Of a stretch of 5,617 nt of DNA, positions 1-4,290 are shown piece by piece (position 1 is the stretch's first letter; every line of letters begins with the position of its first letter). Both the position numbers and the translations under genes were made by a program. The notes beneath the pieces are model-generated. The model was not told where the DNA came from and ran no database searches. It worked only from the letters and a program-made list of their open reading frames with translations. The DNA comes from Ktedonobacteraceae bacterium (lineage in GTDB: Bacteria > Chloroflexota > Ktedonobacteria > Ktedonobacterales > Ktedonobacteraceae), in contig JAFMRP010000384.1 in the NCBI GenBank assembly GCA_017354095.1, positions 1-5,617 on the forward strand. The letters run 5' to 3'.

Positions 1-294
1 AGCGCGTTACAGGCAGATGGGAAACTGCATAGCTGCCCTGAGCTGGTTGTGGAGGTATTTTCCCCTGGACCCGCCAATGAACGCCGCGATCGCGAAGTCA
101 AATTGAAGCTTTATTCGCGTCGTGGGGCCCATGAATACTGGGTAGTTAACTGGCAAGAACAGCGCATTGAGTTATATCGCCGCGAGGAAGGGTTGCTCAC
201 ATTGCAAAAGACGCTTGAGGCCAGCGATATCCTACAGTCGCCGCTGTTACCGGGGTTTAGTTGCCAAGTTGGTCAGCTTTTCTCTAGCATTTGA
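1..294 (+). CDS. Uma2 family PD-(D/E)XK endonuclease-like protein, C-terminal part
   Basis: The frame is open from the window edge to a TGA at 292-294, giving about 97 residues with the start outside. Uma2 proteins (DUF820) have a restriction-endonuclease-like PD-(D/E)XK fold and occur in many copies in Chloroflexota and cyanobacteria; their cellular role is largely unknown. Seen here: the core ELVVEVFSP (residues 14-22), then R29-D30, K34 and Y38 in the DREVKLKLY stretch, then GAHEYWVVN (42-50), and the usual C-terminal LLPGF near residue 81 followed by a short hydrophobic end. E18 and K34 fit the acidic and lysine active-site positions. Most members I recall have P-D-L before the VVE strand; this protein has P-E-L (P13-E14), so the first acidic residue is Glu rather than Asp. 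The nearest start-like codon, GTG at 49, would cut the nuclease core, so the true start lies upstream. Family assignment is confident; activity is unproven. Confidence 0.88.
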   Translation, partial: SALQADGKLHSCPELVVEVFSPGPANERRDREVKLKLYSRRGAHEYWVVNWQEQRIELYRREEGLLTLQKTLEASDILQSPLLPGFSCQVGQLFSSI

Positions 295-360
295 AGTGAA
301 AGGCGGAAACAGTGGTACGAGGACCAACGCGACTACCTTCCCAAAACTCTACCTAAAAGC

Positions 361-402
361 CCACGAGGGAAGGCCCTACAGTTCCGGTGGGTACGAGGCA
401 GG
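361..402 (+). repeat. 42-nt dispersed intergenic repeat, copy 1
   Basis: This 42-nt block aligns without gaps to 4243-4284 with 35 identical positions by my count. Both can fold as an imperfect hairpin: CCAC pairs with GTGG, and an inner GGAA pairs with TTCC (GGGA with TCCC in the other copy), leaving a loop that contains GGCCCTACA. It lies between the Uma2 gene and the minus-strand membrane-protein gene. A degraded form of the cloverleaf-like element found near the other copy may precede it: ACCAACG at 323-329 and CTACCTTC at 333-340 match that element with a deletion between them. Confidence 0.7.
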
Positions 403-419
403 TAAGGAACGGCGTGTCG

Positions 420-457
420 GGCCCGATGGGTTGCCTACGGGCTCTCGCTAAAGCGAG
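420..457. repeat. Two adjacent small hairpins after the 42-nt repeat
   Basis: GGGCCCG (420-426 region) can pair with CGGGCTC just downstream, with one G-T pair. It is followed directly by CTCGCT-AA-AGCGAG (444-457), a perfect inverted repeat. No T-run follows on either strand, so neither looks like a normal terminator, although they lie beyond the 3' ends of both flanking genes and could still affect transcript ends. The rest of 295-518 shows no gene. Confidence 0.4.
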
Positions 458-518
458 TCACTGCACCAGGATTGGGTGGGTCAGTTGGCAGGAGAGTGAG
501 CCTACGGATTTCCTATGC

Positions 519-845
519 CTACCGCCACCAGCGGCGGCGCCAGCGGCGTATATGGCCGCCACGACGATAATATGGGCGTATCCGGTGATAGGCGAAGCGG
601 CTCCAGATGAAGACCAGGATGGCCGCTGCGATAATCGAACTGATCAGCGGTACGCCGGCAATCGTTGGCTCGCCCACGATGGAGAAGCGCAGCACGCCCA
701 CTATCAGAAAAATGGCGAGAAAGCCGAGAATGGTAGCACCCAGCAGGCCATCCGACGTACGCCGACGCGCGATAAACTCCCCGACCAAGCCAACCAGGGC
801 CGCGATAACCAACCAGACGATCAGGCTCGTAAATGAGATGGTCAT
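519..845 (-). CDS. GlsB/YeaQ/YmgE family (transglycosylase-associated) membrane protein with basic C-terminal tail
   Basis: A 108-residue small inner-membrane protein. Three hydrophobic segments are visible at about residues 6-25, 33-52 and 61-81, with the glycine-rich stretches GLVGEFIARR and DGLLGATILGFLA typical of the family (PF04226). Members are often stress-induced; the 'transglycosylase-associated' name is historical and no enzyme activity is shown. The start is well supported: AAGGAGGTT (minus strand, 854-862) lies about 10 nt before ATG at 845. Usual members are about 80-90 residues; this one carries an extra tail from about residue 82 rich in Arg, Tyr and Trp (HIRRWRRRWWR at the end), probably cytoplasmic and able to bind membrane phospholipid or nucleic acid (inference). 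It diverges from the lipoprotein gene at 1064. Longer frames on both strands here are shadows in other frames. Confidence 0.87.
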   Translation of the reverse strand: MTISFTSLIVWLVIAALVGLVGEFIARRRTSDGLLGATILGFLAIFLIVGVLRFSIVGEPTIAGVPLISSIIAAAILVFIWSRFAYHRIRPYYRRGGHIRRWRRRWWR

Positions 846-853
846 ATCTATAT

Positions 854-862
854 AACCTCCTT
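854..862 (-). promoter_or_regulatory. Strong ribosome binding site of the GlsB-like gene
   Basis: On the minus strand this reads AAGGAGGTT, a near-complete anti-16S match, with its GGAGG core 10 nt before ATG at 845. It decides against the longer frame that begins at 918 in another phase. Confidence 0.75.
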
Positions 863-972
863 GCAGACGCTATACTCATTTTATTGTTAATACGATTAAG
901 CACGACATTTCGCTTCATATCACCGGCTGCCTGTTTCTGAAGACGGGGAGAACGATGAGGGGAACAAATGTA

Positions 973-1002
973 GCCGCCATAACGTCACACTGATGTGGCG
1001 GC
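973..1002. other. Inverted repeat between divergent genes
   Basis: GCCGCC (973-978) pairs with GGCGGC (997-1002). An inner ACGTCA pairs with TGATGT around a CAC loop, with one G-T pair and a 3-nt bulge between the two helices. It sits between the divergent membrane-protein and lipoprotein genes, about 60 nt before the lipoprotein start. It could be an operator, a structured 5' leader, or a terminator of some unseen transcript; only a weak CTTTAT follows on the plus strand. Confidence 0.45.
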
Positions 1003-1063
1003 CTTTATGATATAGATAGGAGCATCGCCTGTTTAATTTTTGATTCGCGAGGAGGATGGTGTA

Positions 1064-1513
1064 ATGCGAACTCAGAAGGTACTCTTACCACTTTCCGGCC
1101 TGCTGCTGGCAGGATTGCTGATTACGTTGAGTGGGTGCGGCCAGAGCATTGGCGCACAGCCGCCAGCACCAACTATTCCACCGGGGAACAAGCCGGACAC
1201 GGTGCGTATCGAGATCGATCAGCCCAGTCCTACCACGCAGAAAAAGCCGGTCGTCACCCTTAAGACCGCCGGGCTGGTCCAGCAGCTTTACGCTACGACG
1301 TATGCCCTGCCTCTGATGCCGCCGAACCAGTTCTGCACTATGGAGCGCGGCCCCCACTATACGTTGACCTTCCAGCAGGGTGGAAAAACGCTGGCTACGG
1401 TCCTGGCCCAGCGAGATGGCTGCCGCCCAGTCACTATCGCGGGCGAAAAGCAGGATAGGCAGGCCACAGAAAATTTCTGGACCCAGCTGGACAAGGTGAT
1501 CTCGGCCAGCTGA
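1064..1513 (+). CDS. Small secreted lipoprotein of unknown function
   Basis: A 149-residue protein. The start at ATG 1064 is chosen because GAGGAGG (1049-1055) lies 8 nt upstream; an in-frame TTG at 1040 would include that ribosome binding site. The N-terminus is a type II signal peptide: R2 and K5, a hydrophobic core at about residues 6-22, then the lipobox L-S-G-C with C25 as the predicted lipid-modified residue. A Pro/Gln/Thr-rich linker (about 26-62) leads into a globular domain of about 85 residues with C91 and C120, a plausible disulfide pair, a YTLTFQQGGKTLATV strand pair near 99-113, and an amphipathic C-terminal helix containing NFWTQLDKVI. I do not recognise a named family; it resembles small extracellular lipoproteins of unknown role. 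It is transcribed alone and ends at an intrinsic terminator. It probably sits on the outer face of the cytoplasmic membrane. Confidence 0.82.
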   Translation: MRTQKVLLPLSGLLLAGLLITLSGCGQSIGAQPPAPTIPPGNKPDTVRIEIDQPSPTTQKKPVVTLKTAGLVQQLYATTYALPLMPPNQFCTMERGPHYTLTFQQGGKTLATVLAQRDGCRPVTIAGEKQDRQATENFWTQLDKVISAS

Positions 1514-1531
1514 CAGAAAATAAGCACAGGT

Positions 1532-1566
1532 GGGAGAACGTATATTTGACGTTCTCTCATTTTTTA
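1532..1566 (+). terminator. Intrinsic terminator of the lipoprotein gene
   Basis: GAGAACGT (1534-1541) pairs perfectly with ACGTTCTC (1549-1556) around a 7-nt loop, extended by two more pairs including one G-T. A run of six T (1560-1565) follows almost directly. It lies 18 nt after the lipoprotein stop. Confidence 0.85.
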
Positions 1567-1576
1567 TCGGCTTTAT

Positions 1577-1607
1577 TGTTGACAAAATAGATCAATTATG
1601 TTAACAT
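1577..1607 (+). promoter_or_regulatory. Sigma-70-type promoter overlapped by two TGTTRACA palindromes
   Basis: A consensus -35 TTGACA (1579-1584), a 17-bp spacer and a -10 TAACAT (1602-1607) predict transcription from about 1614. Two related 8-mers, TGTTGACA (1577-1584) and TGTTAACA (1599-1606), cover the -35 and -10. The second is the core of the perfect palindrome ATGTTAACAT (1598-1607) and the first of the near-palindrome TTGTTGACAA. Two matching sites on both promoter boxes, centres 22 bp apart, suggest binding by a dimeric repressor. No binding protein can be named. Confidence 0.6.
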
Positions 1608-1613
1608 CGTAAA

Positions 1614-1761
1614 TAGATGATGCTTTTTATCGTTGTGAAGGTCTATTTGCGATTCAAGCAAAAACCCACTTTCCTTCTATCGCGCCAGGGGTCAATGGTG
1701 ACCCGGGTGTTCTCCTCAAAGAGCTTTGTGAAGCCCCTTCCTCTTCACAAAGCTCTTTTTT
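1614..1761 (+). ncRNA. Candidate small RNA, promoter to terminator, about 147 nt
   Basis: The interval runs from the predicted start site after the 1579-1607 promoter to the end of a very strong terminator. It has no believable protein: the frame beginning ATG at 1617 has no ribosome binding site and runs through the terminator and the following repeats. Inside, GGGTCA (1689-1694) pairs with TGACCC (1699-1704) around ATGG, followed by the terminator hairpin; the first 70 nt are A/T-rich and only weakly structured. No gene begins until about 440 nt after the terminator, which argues against a simple leader. I do not recognise it as 6S, SRP, tmRNA, RNase P or a known riboswitch. The RNA is inferred from its signals only. 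Confidence 0.45.
1718..1761 (+). terminator. Very strong intrinsic terminator
   Basis: AAAGAGCTTTGTGAAG (1718-1733) is perfectly complementary to 1743-1758, giving a 16-bp stem around a 9-nt C/T-rich loop, and ends in six T (1756-1761). The 5' side carries only three A opposite the T-run, so it favours termination on the plus strand. It closes the candidate small RNA. Confidence 0.85.
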
Positions 1762-1776
1762 CTATGAGCTGGCCCG

Positions 1777-1799
1777 CCGTAAGGGAGAACCCCTACACG
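1777..1799 (+). repeat. Possible degraded relative of the 42-nt repeat
   Basis: This stretch shares the AAGGGAG...CCCTACA frame of the 42-nt repeats (CC, two bases, AAGGGAG, a short gap, then CCCTACA) but loses similarity afterwards. It lies just after the strong terminator and before the three-way-junction element. Confidence 0.3.
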
Positions 1800-1834
1800 T
1801 TCACTTCAGACACACTTCTCGCCGCCCTCTTGTC

Positions 1835-1912
1835 CAGACCACCAACGCTGCTGCGCAGCTACGAACTACGTTCGTCAGGCGGTCTGCGAGGAATCGCCTG
1901 CGGCGGCTCGCA
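1835..1912. repeat. Structured dispersed repeat with three-way-junction fold, copy B
   Basis: The outer stem pairs 1835-1843 with 1878-1886 (9 positions, one A-C mismatch). It encloses two hairpins: GCTGC-TGC-GCAGC (1847-1859) and ACGAAC-TAC-GTTCGT (1861-1875). After the outer stem, TGCGAG (1885-1890) can pair with CTCGCA (1907-1912) around a CGCC-TGC-GGCG hairpin (1895-1905), competing slightly with the outer stem. The core aligns with 4188-4240, sharing GACCACCAACG, the CTGCGC and GTCAGG segments, and GGAATC at the 3' side, while the stems differ by compensating changes. It could be a mobile REP-like element or a structured RNA. Confidence 0.65.
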
Positions 1913-1930
1913 AAATAAGTGAAGAGTTAG

Positions 1931-1973
1931 TCGGGGGACACCCCCGATCCCCCGGCAGGGGCTACGCCCCTGC
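1931..1973. repeat. Two very GC-rich perfect hairpins with 3-nt loops
   Basis: TCGGGGG-ACA-CCCCCGA (1931-1947) is followed 7 nt later by GCAGGGGC-TAC-GCCCCTGC (1955-1973). Both stems are perfect (7 and 8 bp) with three-base loops. Short G/C palindromes like these are common as dispersed intergenic repeats in bacterial genomes. Beyond them, 1974-2200 has no gene I can support; it holds a small imperfect hairpin at 2034-2052 and an inverted repeat, TCAAGC (2111-2116) with GCTTGA (2132-2137), ahead of the phosphatase operon. Confidence 0.6.
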
Positions 1974-2200
1974 ACCCCCGCTTCAGTACACACCAATGGG
2001 AAGGGCATCTCTTATTCTGTTCTTCTCGGCGACACCTTTCCAGCAGGAAGGTACACCATGGTACTATTTTATGTCATGTTTCGCGAAGAGGAACGTCTAG
2101 CAGTATATAGTCAAGCTTACCAGACGGCCAGGCTTGATTGTCTCAGGCAATTACGGTACAGTTATACATGTTGACGATCCAGGAAAGGCTTCACGAAGGC

Positions 2201-2842
2201 ATGCGCAGAACGACGATCTATCTGGCAAGACATGGCCAGACGCAGTGGAATGTAGAGAGGAGAGCACAGGGGCACCTCGATTCCCCTCTGACTGAAATGG
2301 GGGTTCGCCAGGCAACGTGGCTACGCGATGCATTGATTGATATCTACTTTGACGTTATTTACAGCAGTTCCAGTCTACGAGCATATCGCACCGCCGAGAT
2401 TCTGCGCGCCCACAGAACGTGCGAACTGGTCCCGCGCGATGATCTGCGCGAGATCCACCTGGGCTCATGGGAAGGCAAAACATCGAGTGAGATCCGGAAA
2501 ACCCACTCAGCCTCCCATATCGCCTACCGCGAGACGCCACATCTTTATCAGCCGGAAAACGGTGGCGAATCGTTCCATGATGTGCAAAAGCGGGTCACAC
2601 AAGTATTCAACGAGCTGGTCACACAACACGAGGGTGGGACGCTTCTAGTCGTTTCGCACGCCAGCGCCCTAAAAACCCTGCTATGTCACCTTGAACATGG
2701 CTCCCTGGAGCAGTTGTGGGAGACTCCTTTCATGCATCCGACGGCGTTGAGCAAGGTCGTCGTTGAAGATGGCCAGTTCTCGATCGAGCTCTATGGAGAT
2801 ATCTCTCATTATCCAGAGGAGGAGCGGCTGCGGGTACAGTGA
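2201..2842 (+). CDS. Histidine phosphatase family protein (phosphoglycerate mutase-like)
   Basis: A 213-residue cytosolic phosphatase of the branch-1 histidine phosphatase superfamily. The signature LARHGQTQWN gives R10, H11 (the phospho-accepting histidine) and G12; GHLDSPLTEMG follows at 24-34, R60 lies in SSSLRAYRTA, the general acid E84 in LREIHLGSWEG, and the second catalytic histidine H153 in LVVSHAS. All core residues are present and the length is normal. The CobC/PhoE/GpmB-like pattern with WEG favours a phosphatase over a mutase; the substrate cannot be told. Start: ATG 2201 puts RHG at residue 10, as in relatives, with AGGAAAGG (2181-2188) 12 nt upstream. In-frame ATG 2168 and TTG 2138 would add 11 or 21 residues without a clear ribosome binding site. 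Its last four bases overlap the start of the HAD gene, so the two are probably translationally coupled. Confidence 0.92.
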   Translation: MRRTTIYLARHGQTQWNVERRAQGHLDSPLTEMGVRQATWLRDALIDIYFDVIYSSSSLRAYRTAEILRAHRTCELVPRDDLREIHLGSWEGKTSSEIRKTHSASHIAYRETPHLYQPENGGESFHDVQKRVTQVFNELVTQHEGGTLLVVSHASALKTLLCHLEHGSLEQLWETPFMHPTALSKVVVEDGQFSIELYGDISHYPEEERLRVQ

Positions 2843-3531
2843 CGATCTCTATTATTTTCTTTGACGCAGATGGGACGCTCTGGGACTTTGAGAAGGTCTT
2901 GCATTATGCACTGGGACAGACCCTGGCCGAACTGCGTCGCCGGGTGCCTGGACCACGAACGGAGGAGTTGAGCACGAGCGACCTGGACACGATGCGAGCT
3001 CAGGTTGCCAGTAAAAGACGGGGACAGGGTCTGACTCACGAACAGATCCGCCAGGAAGCATTCGAGCGCACGCTCGCCATTCTGGGCCGGCCAGATCCCC
3101 AGCTGGCTGCCTACCTGACGGAGTTCTACTTGCATCACCGTTTCACTCATATTGAGATGTATCCTGATGTGCTTCCCGCGCTAGGGCAATTGAAAACGCG
3201 CTACCGGCTTGGCCTTATTTCAAACGGCAACACATATCCCGAGCGCTGCGGTCTGCCCAACACGTTTGATGTCGTTGTATTCGCGCATGACCACAGCGTT
3301 CGCAAACCGTCCCCTCGTCTCTACGAGATCGCGTTAGGGCAGGCAGGGGTTACACCAGGGCAGGCCGTGCATGTAGGTGATTCGCTGCTCAACGATATCG
3401 TGGGAGCACAAGCAGCAGGCATATATGCCACCTGGCTCAACCGTTACCAGCAGCGCAACACGACCGAGATTCGTCCAGACGCCGAAATCGCCTCGCTGAT
3501 CGAGCTCCCGGCTATGCTGGCCAGGTTATAA
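2839..3531 (+). CDS. HAD-superfamily hydrolase (subfamily IA-like phosphatase)
   Basis: A 230-residue protein with all four HAD motifs. Motif I is FFDADGT with nucleophile D9 and acid/base D11; motif II is LISNGN with S128; motif III is K156 in VRKPSPRLYEIA; motif IV is HVGDSLLNDIVGA with D181 and D186. An alpha-helical C1-type cap occupies about residues 15-105, and the LYEIALGQAGV and VGDSLLNDIVGA stretches are typical of subfamily IA (YjjG, Gph and haloacid dehalogenase relatives). Motif I with Asp at +2 points to a phosphatase rather than a dehalogenase; the substrate is unknown. Start: GTG 2839 overlaps the upstream TGA (2840-2842) as GTGA, and GAGGAGGAG (2816-2824) lies 14 nt upstream inside the histidine phosphatase gene. 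Two different phosphatases made from one message suggests consecutive or parallel dephosphorylation in one pathway, but that is inference. Confidence 0.92.
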   Translation: MTISIIFFDADGTLWDFEKVLHYALGQTLAELRRRVPGPRTEELSTSDLDTMRAQVASKRRGQGLTHEQIRQEAFERTLAILGRPDPQLAAYLTEFYLHHRFTHIEMYPDVLPALGQLKTRYRLGLISNGNTYPERCGLPNTFDVVVFAHDHSVRKPSPRLYEIALGQAGVTPGQAVHVGDSLLNDIVGAQAAGIYATWLNRYQQRNTTEIRPDAEIASLIELPAMLARL

Positions 3532-3539
3532 GAGCCAGA

Positions 3540-3974
3540 TTAATGGCCACGCACCTGTGTGGGACGGATACGCAGCGGAACCGGGTAAAGCTCGGCAAAA
3601 TGCCGGGGCGTACCGAAGCTCCGCGCGATAAAGTCGCGATATTTATCGACGTAGACTGGCAACTGGTCAGCCGAGGGATCGGTGGTGCTTATCTGGACCT
3701 GGCCTGTGATGACGATGATATCACCGCCCGACCCATCGCCATCGAGATTCAGGGATACCCTGGGATTTTGCCGCAAGTGCTCCTCACGTTTAGCACCTGC
3801 CCGGCTGTATACTAAAATAGTTGACGTGCTTTCGTCCCACCAGAACCAGACTGGAGCGGGTTGTGGATACCCTTTGGCGTCAACGGTTGTCAACCAGATT
3901 ACAGGCGCCTCGCGCAAGCGGCGCGCGACGCGTTGACCGAACGGGGTTGCTACGTCTGGTAGTTGAAATGGCAT
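3540..3974 (-). CDS. PPOX-class F420-dependent enzyme, Rv3369-like
   Basis: A 144-residue split-beta-barrel flavin/deazaflavin-binding protein of the pyridoxamine 5'-phosphate oxidase-like superfamily. The landmark stretches match the Rv3369-type family (as in TIGR03667): TPFGQRVARRLREAPVIWLTT (10-30), YPQPAPVWFWWD (36-47), a YSRAGAKREEHLRQNPRVSLNLDGDGSGGD run (56-85), ITGQVQIS (89-96), KYRDF (111-115) and a C-terminal RIRPTQVRG (135-143). Full length for this family. Relatives are predicted to bind F420 rather than FMN; the substrate is unknown, so F420 use is inference. The start ATG at 3974 has AAAGGAAG upstream on the minus strand, with GGAAG (3983-3987) 8 nt away. It converges with the HAD gene, with only eight bases between stops and no terminator hairpin between them, so readthrough antisense RNA is likely in both directions. 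Confidence 0.92.
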   Translation of the reverse strand: MPFQLPDVATPFGQRVARRLREAPVIWLTTVDAKGYPQPAPVWFWWDESTSTILVYSRAGAKREEHLRQNPRVSLNLDGDGSGGDIIVITGQVQISTTDPSADQLPVYVDKYRDFIARSFGTPRHFAELYPVPLRIRPTQVRGH

Positions 3975-3982
3975 AAGAGTTG

Positions 3983-3990
3983 CTTCCTTT
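3983..3990 (-). promoter_or_regulatory. Ribosome binding site of the PPOX gene
   Basis: On the minus strand this reads AAAGGAAG, ending 8 nt before ATG at 3974. The rest of the gap up to about 4183 contains a perfect palindrome GGAATATTCC (4071-4080) about 100 nt upstream of the start, but I could not pick a convincing promoter. Confidence 0.6.
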
Positions 3991-4183
3991 CAAGCAGGGC
4001 TTTTCTTTTATGTAAAAAGGAGAACAATGCTGTTTTCTCTCTTATGCCCTTTGTAACATGTGTAATGGCTGGAATATTCCTGTGAGGCCGAGCTGCCGTC
4101 TGATGAAGTTTGAGAAATCACAATGGTAAAAGGGTGATAAGCGGCACGAGGTCGGCAAGACGGCGAACCGGCTGGCCTCGGTA

Positions 4184-4240
4184 TTCCGACCACCAACGAC
4201 GCTGCGCGTCTACCTTCGGTCAGGTGGTCGGAAAGGAATC
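4184..4240. repeat. Structured dispersed repeat with three-way-junction fold, copy C
   Basis: The outer stem 4184-4194 pairs perfectly with 4223-4233 (11 bp). It encloses GACGC-TGC-GCGTC (4198-4210) and ACC-TTC-GGT (4212-4220). The element is followed by GGAATC (4235-4240), which occupies the same position after copy B. Compared with 1847-1859, the first hairpin keeps its TGC loop and pairing although two stem pairs are changed on both sides. It lies between the PPOX gene and the small secreted protein gene, directly followed by copy 2 of the 42-nt repeat. Confidence 0.68.
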
Positions 4241-4242
4241 CT

Positions 4243-4284
4243 CCACAAGGGAGGGCCCTACATTTCCCGTGGGCACGATGGAGG
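4243..4284 (+). repeat. 42-nt dispersed intergenic repeat, copy 2
   Basis: It aligns without gaps to 361-402 with 35 of 42 positions identical. It begins two bases after the GGAATC that closes the three-way-junction element and ends six bases before the stop of the minus-strand gene at 4291. The fixed order suggests that cloverleaf and 42-nt block are parts of one larger repeat unit of about 100 bp. Confidence 0.7.
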
Positions 4285-4290
4285 CGTAAC

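Noticed and set aside
387..855. Plus-strand frames opposite the GlsB-like gene
   Set aside because: They are shadows of a well-supported minus-strand membrane protein with a strong ribosome binding site.
502..918. 138-codon minus-strand frame overlapping the GlsB-like gene
   Set aside because: It lies in a different phase from the recognisable family protein and lacks a good ribosome binding site.
973..1010. Terminator reading of the 973-1002 hairpin
   Set aside because: It lies between two divergent genes, and the following CTTTAT is not a convincing T-run on either strand.
1687..1761. T-box leader (the GGTGACCCGGGT stretch followed by a terminator slightly recalls the T-box sequence)
   Set aside because: The conserved T-box AGGGTGGNACCGCG is not matched, no specifier stem is visible, and no aminoacyl-tRNA synthetase or amino acid gene follows.
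1617..1922. 101-codon open frame on the plus strand after the TTGACA promoter
   Set aside because: It has no ribosome binding site, runs through a perfect terminator stem and two structured repeats, and its translation resembles no protein family.
4008..4196. 62-codon minus-strand frame
   Set aside because: It starts inside the structured repeat, has no ribosome binding site and has no recognisable features.
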